14,341 nucleotides of DNA from Cymbomonas tetramitiformis (lineage: Eukaryota > Chlorophyta > Pyramimonadophyceae > Pyramimonadales > Pyramimonadaceae), in contig LGRX02014749.1 of NCBI GenBank assembly GCA_001247695.2, positions 1 to 14,341 on the forward strand, written 5' to 3'. A model generated the notes under the pieces. It did no database searches, was not told the DNA's origin, and saw nothing but the letters and a program-made list of their open reading frames with translations. The number at the start of each line of letters is the position of its first letter. Position 1 is the stretch's first letter. A program made the position numbers and the translations under genes. Below are positions 10,001 to 14,168 of this stretch, in pieces.

Positions 10001-13000
10001 CCCCAGGCGGGTGCAAGCCTTTGCATCCGCCTCAGGGATGGGGTCTCACCGCGGGGTGCGGGCGGGCTTCGTGTCACAGAGCTCGAGGCGGCCAAGACGC
10101 AGCTGACCTCGGAACTCGAAGACGCCGTCCTGGAGAGGGTGCGCGCCCTGCGCCTGCGCCTTCCATCCACCAGCCGCGCCCGGCATCCTCAGCGTCCTCC
10201 TGTTCTCTGCTTGCCCCGCCTCCCCCCCTCCCGCGCCGCACTTGCAGCCGCCCCAGGGTGGACGTGGTGCTGTGGACTGGGGCGGAGATGGCAGGGGGTG
10301 ATGGAGGGCGAGTGTGCGGCGACGGCGGCCTCGATGATAGCCGCGGAGATGTGGGAGGAAGAGCTCCAGCAGCACCTCCGCGACGCCGAGGAGCGCAGTC
10401 GGCTTGCCGCAGCCCAGGTGCGGCCCCTGCGCCCAGCGGGGAGTGGATGGCCTCTGTTGCGACCCCTGCGCTTGCCGTGTCTCCTACCGGTGTGACGCAG
10501 ATCCCATCGGAGACTGGCAGGGCTGCCGGGCCGGGGACCCACGCCGCGATTGCGACCTTCAGTTGTGAGCGCCACTCTCGAGGGCGGGCTTCGTCATGTC
10601 CGGCGCCATACTCCGTCTGTTGCGCTCGCTGGTCTGCCAGGTGCTGAGAAACATCTCCCGACGGCGCTCACAGAGGGAGGCGCGTTCCCAAGATGCGGTG
10701 CTGGGCGGCGGCTCAGTGAGGGACCAAAAGTGAGGCGCAGTGCGCTCGTCTGAGCCTATAGATGGTGGGCGCAGCCAGGCTCAGGCTGGCTCTAAGGTCT
10801 GCGCTCCGTCCTGGTGGCAGGCGGAGCAGAGCGCGGGAGCGCAGGCCGCGGCGGAGGAGATGGTGGACGGCCTTCGAGAGGAACTGCTGGCGCTGCGCAC
10901 CAGGCTGCGGGACCGCGAGGGCTCCTGCGCCATCCTGGAGGCAAGCGCTCCCTCCACGCCTCCGCGCACGCATTTCCCCGGTAGCAAGGTGCAACAGGCG
11001 AGGACGCTAGTGTAGAGCTGTTGACTGCTTGCCACCGAAACCGAGGCATGGTCACCTCCTGATTTTGGAACGACTGCCATATGATCCGGGCCAGACGTGG
11101 CAATTTGGCGAATGAAGCTGCCAGCTCGCGATGCAAGTTTCTTTCTTTGTGTGCCACGTCAGCTGCGAAGCGAGCATCCGTGAAGAGTTGATAAGTCTTA
11201 ATCCGTCCGAAATTTGGTCCTGAATCTCGGAGGCGCATCGTTGGCTGGAAGGGAATGGTAGCCGTCGATGTGCGCAGCAGCCCGCTGCAAATTCACATTG
11301 GGGCTTTTGTCTCAAGACGCAGGTGCAACGACGCTTGGTAGCGTGTGACGTAAGCGGTTGTAGAGTGGCAGGGCCAAGTGCGGGAGGCGGAGGCATCCTT
11401 GAAAGCGGCGAGAGCTGACCATGACAAAGCGCACGCTGCCGCGGAGCAGGTCGGCGCCCCGTCCCGCCCCGCATCTTCACGCCAAGCATCGCACCGCCAG
11501 GCCGGGTGCTTGAGGGGACTCCCGGCGCGTCCCAGCACTTTCGGGTCGCAGGCTGCACCCGAAGATGCTGACTGTGCTTGACACCGAAGTCGCTCCCGGA
11601 GATAGGCGCGGCCTGGCGCTGTGAGCAATGAGGAGCGTACGGTAAGCAAGGAGGAGGGTAGGATGACGTGGCGCTGTGAGCAATGAGGAGCGCACGGTAA
11701 GCAAGGAGGAGGGTAGGATGACGTGGCGCTGTGAGCAATGAGGAGCGTACGGTAAGCAAGGAGGAGGGTAGGATGACGTGGCGCGCGCGATGTGATGGAC
11801 GGCGCGGCGTGGTGATGAGTGACAATGTGGCTCACGATGCAAACGCACTGGCTGGGGTGCCCACCTCTGCCCAAAGCAGCGGCTGCAGGAGATTCAGGCG
11901 GAGGCAGTGGCGGCGGTGGAGCGCGCGTCCAAAGAGCATGATCAAGCGGAGCTTGAGCGGAAGAAGGTGGCGCAGGATCTCGAGTCGCTCCGTATGGAAA
12001 ATCAGGTGGCAACCCTGGAGCTGCGCCAGCACTGCATCGAATCCTCTGGCAAGGTGAGCTTCCCGGCGCCCTCCCGTGCTTCCGGCATTCCCAGGCGTCG
12101 CCCGCCACTGGCATTCCCAGGCGTCGCCCGCCACTGGCATTCCCAGGCATCGCCCGCCATGCCCTTGCTGAGGGGTTTGCAGTTACAGGTAATCCATTAG
12201 GGTTAGTAGGCTTGCGGCGCTGCACGTGGATGTAGGGATTTCCATGCGGGGGTCCGGCAGAGTCTGGAGCCTTGCTCTGTGGAGTACGCCATGGCCCGTG
12301 GCATCCTACGGTTCAAATGGTCAAGGATGTGCACGGTGTCAGTTCTCATCGGCACCCAGGACCTCGACTCTGTTCAGCACTTTCGGTGCTTCGCAAGCAA
12401 ATTTGACGAGCCCGCCTGGTTCTTAGGAGAGTGTTTGGACCACACCACTTGCTCGTTCCCAAAGTTGGAGGTGCACGGGCGGTCTGGCAGGAGGGAGTTG
12501 GGCGCACTTTGAACAGTGGCCGGCACCAGCTACCAGGATTTATTGCCAGATTAAGGATGTTTTTACGTGCTTACACATCGGAGGGTGTTCATTAACAACT
12601 GTGATTTTTGGGTGCCAGTATGCATATTTTAGCTCCGCCGGACTTGAAATGGAAGATGTTCGTGGAGTGATTGACGGTTATCATTGCACTGACCAGGACG
12701 GTAATTATTGCACTGACCATGACGGTAATTATTTCGCTGACCATGTCGGTAATTATTTCGCTGACCATGACGGTAATTATTGCACTGACCATGACGGTAA
12801 TTATTGCACTGACCATGACGGCAATTATTGCACTGACCATGACGGTAATTATTGCACTGACCATGACGGTAACCCTGACCATTTGGTGTGTACGGTCTCG
12901 TTGGCCCTCCTGGGTAGCAGGATGCTGACCTGGCGCGGCGCAGCTGGAGCTGCGCACTGCGGAGGAGGCGCGGCAAGCGCTGCAGAAGGAGCTCGAGAGC

Positions 13001-13870
13001 TCGCAGCAGGCCGCCACGTCGGCGCGGGATGCTGTGCAGCAGGCCTCCGCCACCCATGCACAGAAGGTCCGCCCACTATGACAGCGGAAGCTGCGGGTTG
13101 TCGGGGTTTTTGCGCTGATTGTTCGGAGGGCAGATTGTATGACACCATGACGGGAACCGGCAGTGCCAGGGCCTCAGTATAGCATGGCACTTTCACTGGC
13201 TTCCCATCGATGGTCTCCACTAAAGCTCGGGTCTCGCCTTGCATCGAAGTAGCAAAATGAGAACGGGCGGCCGCATCGCTAAAGGAAGGTGGCGCGGGAG
13301 GAGGTGGGGGCAGGTGGCGGAAGCGGCGGAGCTAGCGGCGCAGCTGCGGGCTGACATGCAGAAGGCAGAAAGGGGGCGGAGGCGGTCAGAGAGGAGCTTC
13401 AGCGCGTCCAGGAGGCGCAGCGGGCCGCTCGCGAGGAGGCCAGTGTGCTGAGCCGCGAGCTGGAGGCAGCGTCCCAGGCGGAAGGCAGTGCGGCGGAGGC
13501 AGCGGCGGAGCTGCGCAAGAAGCTGGCCACCAATGAAGAGATGCTAGCCCAGCTGCAGCCCTCTGAATTGGCCCGGGAGGTAAAGTGCAGCGGCGCCCGA
13601 TTTGTGTGCATCCCGCGTCCCCTTTGTCCCATAGCATGGCTTAAGGAGGTCGGCCGGGATGCTGCGCCATTGACAGGGATAGGAACACGACAGACAGTTG
13701 CCCGTCGCTGCGGTGTGCCAATATGCAGCCGGATGAGCATGCCGCGATGGCTGAGGCTGGGGCGACAGGCTGGCAAGAAGGCGGAGGAAAGTCGCCTGCT
13801 GGAGGCGCAGAAACGCGATATAGAAGAGACCGCGACGTTCCGCCAGGTGCTGCATGCGGGAGATGAGTAA
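578..13870 (+). CDS. Long multi-exon coiled-coil protein (whole gene model, about 22 exons)
   Basis: The gene encodes an unrecognised protein of about 1,130 residues, nearly all predicted helical coiled coil after a basic, disordered N-terminal region. The model rests on open segments rich in A, E, Q, L, R and K, each bounded by an AG acceptor and a GT donor. Phases match at joins 1/2, 2/3, 5/6, 6/7, 7/8, 8/9, 9/10, 10/11, 11/12, 14/15 and all later joins up to exon 22. Several are informative because the codon is split: phase 1 at 9/10, 10/11 and 14/15, and phase 2 at 11/12. Unresolved points are the end of exon 3, the start of exon 4, a frame break in exon 13 and a one-base break in exon 21. 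I see no catalytic domain, signal peptide or membrane segment. A cytoskeletal, centrosomal or ciliary scaffold role is possible but is inference. Coding exons make up about a quarter of the gene span. Confidence 0.75.
1342..1428 (+). CDS. Exon 2: coiled-coil segment (29 codons)
   Basis: The exon follows the acceptor CTGTGCAG and ends GAGGCG|GTAAGC, the same donor hexamer as exon 1. It reads in phase 0 from TALSKTQLERDKLQ onward, a typical parallel coiled-coil sequence. It is too short and lacks a Met, so an ATG-based gene search would miss it. Both splice signals are good, and its phase fits exons 1 and 3. Confidence 0.8.
1429..2298 (+). other. Intron 2 (870 bp), with one possible extra exon
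   Basis: No tandem array is visible. A 159-codon open frame at 1553-2032 is Arg/Pro-rich, lacks the helical composition of the exons and is probably chance. A better candidate lies after the pyrimidine-rich acceptor CCATTTGCAG (ends 2058). In phase 0 it reads ETVSASDPW and then SETSDSAELDNARDFNTF, and a GTCAGT donor near 2191 would keep phase 0. It could be an alternative or additional exon; I give that about one in three. Confidence 0.5.
2299..2662 (+). CDS. Exon 3: coiled coil followed by acidic linker (3' end uncertain)
   Basis: The exon starts after TTCCCTCAG in phase 0, matching exon 2. It begins with a coil (ELCRYKFELDTLRQEVKDGR). An acidic, Pro/Ala-rich linker follows, and then a second helical piece (DNQMLERACLALRSELA). 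The linker contains SVGLQTEP (2551-2574), loosely like a dynein light chain LC8 site, but without the usual TQT core. The end shown (GCAC|GTCCCT, phase 1) is only where coding character stops. Other donors are CGA|GTGGCC after 2718 (phase 0) and CG|GTCAGC after 2738 (phase 2), and either of these fits exon 4 better. Confidence 0.65.
2663..3403 (+). other. Intron 3 (boundaries uncertain), no gene seen
   Basis: The left part holds a 44-bp duplication (2809-2896) and related TGCTGGGCT-containing remnants to about 2960. At 3008-3075 the phrase TGACATGGCCCAC occurs twice. The right part has no repeat and no coding-like frame: the short open frames there are rich in Cys, His, Arg and Pro and unlike the exons. 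The last 40 bases lack a pyrimidine tract, as at many acceptors in this gene. Confidence 0.45.
2809..2896 (+). repeat. 44-bp direct repeat, two copies
   Basis: Two adjacent copies start CACTTGTGC at 2809 and 2853 and share the core GGGCTCGCCTCGCCTGGTT. Diverged pieces with the core CTGCTGGGCT lie on both sides, at about 2790 and 2910. It lies in intron 3, or in the uncertain tail of exon 3, and the period is not a multiple of three. Confidence 0.7.
3404..3495 (+). CDS. Exon 4: short coiled-coil segment (boundaries uncertain)
   Basis: After GTGGCGCAG the frame reads EEAREQLRVATEAK, clearly coil-like, then a Pro-containing stretch to an AGAG|GTGTGG donor in phase 2. That joins to the A at 4211 as an Arg codon. 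A shorter form could end CTGAGG|GTGGCC after 3427 in phase 0. The start could be 3370 (phase 2) or 3380 (phase 0). An in-frame TGA at 3362-3364 sets the upstream limit. Confidence 0.5.
3773..3846 (+). repeat. 23-bp tandem repeat, three copies
   Basis: Two exact adjacent copies start at 3801 and 3824 (CCCACTCAGCCCGGCTCGTC, then ATG). A third, slightly offset copy lies at 3773-3792. All are in intron 4. Confidence 0.85.
3925..4190 (+). repeat. 36-bp G-rich minisatellite, about 7-8 units
   Basis: Units 1 (3925-3960) and 2 (3961-3996) are identical and begin GATGGAGGGGTTGATGGGGC. Later units decay by point changes and small indels towards the 3' end. The coding strand is almost free of C, so the array is strongly G-skewed. 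It ends about 20 bases before the acceptor of exon 5. Confidence 0.85.
4211..4385 (+). CDS. Exon 5: coiled-coil segment
   Basis: The exon encodes about 58 residues including KKMLLQEENELVKSNEVLQK and VASEVVRLEAKVAGLKEVAS, a textbook leucine-rich coil. The start shown (ATCAATCAG|A) accepts phase 2 from exon 4. Alternative starts are 4224 (phase 0) and 4228 (phase 1). The end is GAG|GTGGGG after 4385 or CAG|GTCGAG after 4379; both are phase 0 and fit exon 6. Confidence 0.7.
4581..4631 (+). CDS. Exon 6: short coiled-coil exon (17 codons)
   Basis: The exon starts after GTCTGGCAG in phase 0 with TEAKTAALTTIGAAADT and ends ACG|GTGCTG. That donor hexamer is also used by exons 12 and 13. An upstream CAG (ends 4571) would add VWQ. 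The acceptor and first codons, TGGCAG|ACGGAGG, recur at exon 9. Short length makes the call moderate, but the phase fits both neighbours. Confidence 0.55.
4632..4961 (+). other. Intron 6 (330 bp), nothing else recognised
   Basis: This stretch has no tandem repeat and no frame with coiled-coil composition. The last 40 bases are G-rich (GGGGTGCGGGGGGGTGGAG) and have no pyrimidine tract before the acceptor GGGAAGCAG. Confidence 0.5.
4962..5075 (+). CDS. Exon 7: coiled-coil segment (38 codons)
   Basis: The exon follows GGGAAGCAG in phase 0 and reads EEARAAAPALQPVVEQLRAV and then AQMRAEAEEREDQLDAQ, ending CAG|GTGTGA in phase 0. It has no long ATG-initiated frame, so it is easily missed. The spacing of Leu, Val and Met fits heptads. 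Confidence 0.75.
5110..5820 (+). repeat. About 55-bp G-rich minisatellite, about 13 units
   Basis: The recurring core is AAAGGTGGATTGTGGGG, followed by TGAGGCTCGTGGGGGCGAGA and ATGGGAAGGAGGCGAGG. Units vary from 49 to 59 bases through indels in the G runs. The array fills most of intron 7 (5076-6006). The sense strand is G-rich, so the minus strand gives long Pro/His/Ser/Phe-rich open frames (4916-6004) that are not genes. Confidence 0.9.
6007..6156 (+). CDS. Exon 8: coiled-coil segment (50 codons)
   Basis: The exon reads RVRMTAMQGELDKQAVLLEE through AAEQLKAAQ and ends GCGCAG|GTGACG in phase 0. The start is after GGGGCACAG (6006). A second acceptor, GCCATGCAG (6030), gives a product eight residues shorter in the same phase. 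Composition and heptads match the other exons. Confidence 0.75.
6177..6282 (+). repeat. 41-bp direct repeat carrying a pyrimidine-rich acceptor, two copies 65 bp apart
   Basis: Identical 41-base copies lie at 6177-6217 and 6242-6282 in intron 8. Each contains CACTCTCCCCTCGCAG, which looks like a better 3' splice site than the one exon 9 appears to use (TTGTGGCAG at 6336). A TGA in the exon 9 frame between the second copy and 6337 means neither copy can start exon 9 in that frame. Confidence 0.85.
6337..6403 (+). CDS. Exon 9: coiled-coil segment
   Basis: The exon starts after TTGTGGCAG in phase 0, reads TEVEDLRLVKAALRSKLTEA plus EE, and ends GAAG|GTGCCT in phase 1. Its acceptor and first bases (TGGCAG|ACGGAGG) are the same as at exon 6, which suggests an old junction or exon duplication. 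Confidence 0.7.
6404..6753 (+). other. Intron 9 (350 bp), nothing else recognised
   Basis: There is no repeat array. The 3' end is pyrimidine-rich (TTCTTCATGTCTGTCTTAG), the most conventional acceptor in the gene. Confidence 0.5.
6754..6828 (+). CDS. Exon 10: short segment, phase 1 to phase 1
   Basis: The exon begins after GTCTTAG (or after CATCAG at 6759, same phase), taking a phase-1 codon from exon 9. The frame reads IFHRQLRVHEEACGSEQR and ends AGTAG|GTAACA in phase 1, which exon 11 completes as Gly. The phase agreement on both sides supports it, but the following intron would be only 32 bases long, which is odd here. Confidence 0.55.
6829..6860 (+). other. Apparent 32-base intron
   Basis: The interval begins GTAACA and ends GGTGTGTGCAG. 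Removing it joins the coil frame of exon 10 to that of exon 11. All other introns in the model are 150 bases or longer, so this is either a true minimal intron or a sign that exon 10 is not constitutive. Confidence 0.4.
6861..7116 (+). CDS. Exon 11: long Ala-rich coiled-coil exon (about 85 codons)
   Basis: After GTGTGTGCAG it reads ETAQRAVMEAELVEAGTVAA, then runs of Ala, Glu, Gln, Leu and Arg to SHTQSGELEG. The end GAGGG|GTGCCG is phase 2 and is completed by the C at 7357. It is one of the clearest coding blocks in the window, with strong heptads and no Pro or Gly breaks. Confidence 0.85.
7357..7597 (+). CDS. Exon 12: long coiled-coil exon (about 80 codons)
   Basis: The exon follows GAGGCTTCAG in phase 2 and begins LRVQLQEHARAFTLETHKHG. 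It continues through EVMEQLRAAEACAAAREADL and AVNALRSELDSAEAAAKWLQ, ending CTCCAG|GTGCTG in phase 0. The split Gly codon with exon 11 is good evidence for both junctions. Confidence 0.85.
7750..8405 (+). repeat. About 50-bp G-rich minisatellite, 13 units
   Basis: The core is GTGTGCGCAGGAGATGCTGG followed by GAAGAGG, then a variable run of GGCGG and GGTGGGGGCGGGG blocks. Thirteen copies of the GATGCTGG-type core (one reads GAGTGCTGG) start between about 7760 and 8380. The array occupies most of intron 12 and ends directly against exon 13. Long Gly/Arg-rich (+) and Pro-rich (-) open frames across it are repeat artefacts. Confidence 0.9.
8424..8521 (+). CDS. Exon 13: coiled-coil segment with a frame break
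   Basis: The first half reads EVEGLKAALEDQGKDAGDAA in phase 0, matching exon 12. The acceptor is weak (CGCAAG at 8423, or GAG at 8405, adding VLSTRK). The last part reads coil-like only in another frame, KEKLAEQ, ending GAGCAG|GTGCTG in phase 0, which fits exon 14. The two frames cannot be joined without an indel between about 8460 and 8500, and there is no room for an intron. Either an assembly error lies here or one half is not coding. Confidence 0.5.
8637..8690 (+). repeat. 27-bp direct repeat, two copies
   Basis: Two near-identical copies begin CCAGTACCTGC at 8637 and 8664, and a partial CAGTACCTGC lies at 8619. They lie in pyrimidine-rich intron 13. Confidence 0.75.
8784..8862 (+). CDS. 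Exon 14: coiled-coil segment whose 3' end is amplified downstream
   Basis: The exon starts after CCGTGGCAG in phase 0, reading EEHAAAARAEAEGHVAEIAA and then LQQVAE. It ends GAGG|GTGAGA in phase 1 and is completed as Glu by exon 15. An earlier start at 8754 (LEACAVRPWQ) is possible in the same phase. The last 24 coding bases and the donor form unit 1 of the 37-bp array that follows. Reading on gives a TGA in unit 2, so only the donors of units 1 and 2 precede a stop. Confidence 0.7.
8839..9138 (+). repeat. 37-bp tandem repeat of an exon end plus 5' splice donor, eight units
   Basis: Units start at 8839, 8876, 8913, 8951, 8988, 9028, 9065 and 9102. Six are 37 bases long; two are 38 and 40. The consensus contains CTGCGCTACAGCAAGTGGCA followed by GAGGGTGAGGCCCGGCT. 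Unit 1 overlaps exon 14, and its GGGTGAGA is that exon's donor. Most units keep a donor-like GGTGAG; units 6 and 7 have GTTGAG and GTGATG. Because 37 is not a multiple of three, the frame shifts with each unit, so the array is not a protein repeat. Confidence 0.9.
9206..9869 (+). repeat. 20-bp minisatellite, two homogeneous blocks around a diverged core
   Basis: The unit is CTCTCGCCTCCATGCCGGCG. Twelve exact units run from 9221 to 9460 and thirteen from 9605 to 9864. Between them (9461-9604) lie about eight variant units of 16-21 bases. No frame of the unit contains a stop on either strand, which produces open frames of 220-530 codons on both strands (for example 9187-10647 +, 9164-9931 -) without coding meaning. 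The array lies in the 1.2-kb intron 14. Confidence 0.95.
10080..10138 (+). CDS. Exon 15: short coiled-coil exon
   Basis: After CGTGTCACAG the exon completes a Glu codon (phase 1 from exon 14) and reads LEAAKTQLTSELEDAVLER, ending GAGAGG|GTGCGC in phase 0. It has perfect a/d heptad character and sits 940 bases beyond the splice-donor array. Confidence 0.8.
10295..10417 (+). CDS. Exon 16: coiled-coil segment (41 codons)
   Basis: The exon starts after GAGATGGCAG in phase 0 (GVMEGECAATAASMIAAEMW), continues EEELQQHLRDAEERSRLAAA and ends GCCCAG|GTGCGG in phase 0. Two amphipathic helical stretches are visible, and the phase fits exons 15 and 17. Confidence 0.8.
10418..10820 (+). other. Intron 16 (403 bp), nothing else recognised
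   Basis: It has no repeat array and no coil-like frame. It ends CTGGTGGCAG, again a TGGCAG acceptor without a pyrimidine tract. Confidence 0.5.
10821..10940 (+). CDS. Exon 17: coiled-coil segment with probable GC donor
   Basis: Forty codons in phase 0 run from AEQSAGAQAAAEEMVDGLRE through ELLALRTRLRDREGSCAILE. The coil ends exactly at CTGGAG|GCAAGC, which matches the consensus of GC-AG introns, and a phase-0 end there fits exon 18. If only GT donors are allowed, the exon would run to AAG|GTGCAA near 10988, adding a Ser/Pro-rich non-helical tail. Confidence 0.7.
10941..11371 (+). other. Intron 17 (431 bp), nothing else recognised
   Basis: This moderately AT-richer stretch has no tandem repeat and no coil-like frame on either strand. 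It ends AGAGTGGCAG. Confidence 0.5.
11372..11449 (+). CDS. Exon 18: coiled-coil segment (26 codons)
   Basis: After GAGTGGCAG it reads GQVREAEASLKAARADHDKA and then HAAAEQ, ending GAGCAG|GTCGGC. Both ends are phase 0. The donor is weak apart from GT, but the coil ends there and the next frame becomes Pro/Ser-rich. Confidence 0.7.
11616..11780 (+). repeat. 55-bp tandem repeat, three units
   Basis: Units start at 11616, 11671 and 11726 and are nearly identical (one C/T difference seen, CGCACGG against CGTACGG). Each carries ACGGTAAGCAAGG, which contains the donor hexamer used by exons 1 and 2, and ends GGATGACGTG. It lies in intron 18 (11450-11879); minus-strand open frames here are repeat readings. 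Confidence 0.9.
11880..12053 (+). CDS. Exon 19: coiled-coil segment (58 codons)
   Basis: The exon starts after CTGCCCAAAGCAG in phase 0 with RLQEIQAEAVAAVERASKEH and continues to DLESLRMENQVATLELRQHC and IESSGK. It ends AAG|GTGAGC, a textbook donor, in phase 0. This is among the best supported exons, with good splice sites at both ends and continuous heptads. Confidence 0.85.
12084..12160 (+). repeat. 26-bp tandem repeat, three units
   Basis: Units starting GGCATTCCCAGGCGTCGCCC at 12084, 12110 and 12136 are adjacent and nearly identical. They lie at the 5' end of intron 19. Confidence 0.85.
12685..12876 (+). repeat. 24-bp AT-rich minisatellite, eight units
   Basis: Eight 24-base units (12685, 12709, 12733, 12757, 12781, 12805, 12829, 12853) share the core CTGACCATGACGGTAATTAT. 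Units 3 and 4 carry TTCGCT in place of TGCACT. Unlike the other arrays it is AT-rich and a multiple of three, and most frames on both strands are open (one + frame reads CTDHDGNY per unit). It lies in intron 19, and the frame does not connect to exon 20. Confidence 0.9.
12944..13066 (+). CDS. Exon 20: coiled-coil segment (41 codons)
   Basis: After GGCGCGGCGCAG it reads LELRTAEEARQALQKELESS and then QQAATSARDAVQQASATHAQ, ending CAGAAG|GTCCGC. Both ends are phase 0. An in-frame TGA just upstream (12925-12927) limits the start. No long Met-initiated frame covers it. Confidence 0.8.
13314..13579 (+). CDS. Exon 21: long coiled-coil exon with a one-base frame break
   Basis: After GGGGGCAG the frame reads VAEAAELAAQLRADMQKAE (13314-13370). 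From about 13375 the coil continues in another frame, AEAVREELQRVQEAQRAARE, to AEGSAAEAAAELRKKLATNE and LQPSELARE, ending GAG|GTAAAG. One extra base within AAAGGGGG (13369-13376) would make the whole exon continuous, and no GT lies where an intron would be needed. A homopolymer sequencing error is most likely. A genuine mutation cannot be excluded. Confidence 0.75.
13769..13870 (+). CDS. Exon 22: last coiled-coil segment and probable stop
   Basis: After GGGGCGACAG, phase 0, it reads AGKKAEESRLLEAQKRDIEE and TATFRQ. It continues VLHAGDE to TAA at 13868-13870. Alternatively CAG|GTGCTG after 13846 is a donor (this hexamer is used by exons 6, 12 and 13) and the gene runs on. I favour the stop, because no coil-like + frame follows and a minus-strand coding frame lies just beyond. 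Confidence 0.65.
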   Translation, partial: AGKKAEESRLLEAQKRDIEETATFRQVLHAGDE

Positions 13871-14129
13871 GCGCTGAGGGGAACCCGCGCGAGGGCGGGC
13901 AGGAGAGGGGGTCGCCGCTGCATCAGGAGCAGATTGGGGGCTCTTTGAGGGCTGGCTCGTGTCGAGTTGCAACCACCAGCAAGGCGAGGACCAATGGCAG
14001 CCGTTACGGGGCAGTGGACCAGTGGCCGGGTGTGCCTAAGAATATAGGACCGGAAGTGCCTGGGGGATGGCACGATGGATGGCCTGGGCAGGGGGTAGGG
14101 GGTTGCAGAGCACACCAGGGCATACAATA
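13871..14129. other. Gap between two apparently convergent genes
   Basis: There is no coil-like frame on either strand and no tandem repeat. It would hold both 3' UTRs if the flanking genes are convergent. I see no clear polyadenylation signal. Confidence 0.4.
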
Positions 14130-14168
14130 TTATGCCAGGTCCTGCGCGACGTCCTCCAGCTTTGCCCT

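Larger units (their letters stand above)
12054..12943 (+). other. Intron 19 (890 bp)
   Basis: It holds the 26-bp and 24-bp arrays. Between them (about 12190-12680) lies a stretch of more balanced base composition with an open frame at 12279-12512 (77 codons, not coil-like) that I cannot assign. A six-base candidate micro-exon (TTACAG, 12183-12188) sits between TTTGCAG and GTAATC. Confidence 0.5.

Noticed and set aside
9154..10647. Open frames of 220-530 codons on both strands (Ser/Pro/Cys/Arg/His-rich on +, Arg/Gly/Glu/Met-rich on -)
   Set aside because: They are readings of the stop-free 20-bp satellite in every frame; only the embedded exon 15 and 16 pieces are coil-like and bounded by splice sites.
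12601..13182. 193-codon frame with CTDHDGNY repeats as a calcium-binding protein
   Set aside because: It runs out of the array into exon 20 in the wrong frame, lacks a credible start, and most other frames are equally open.
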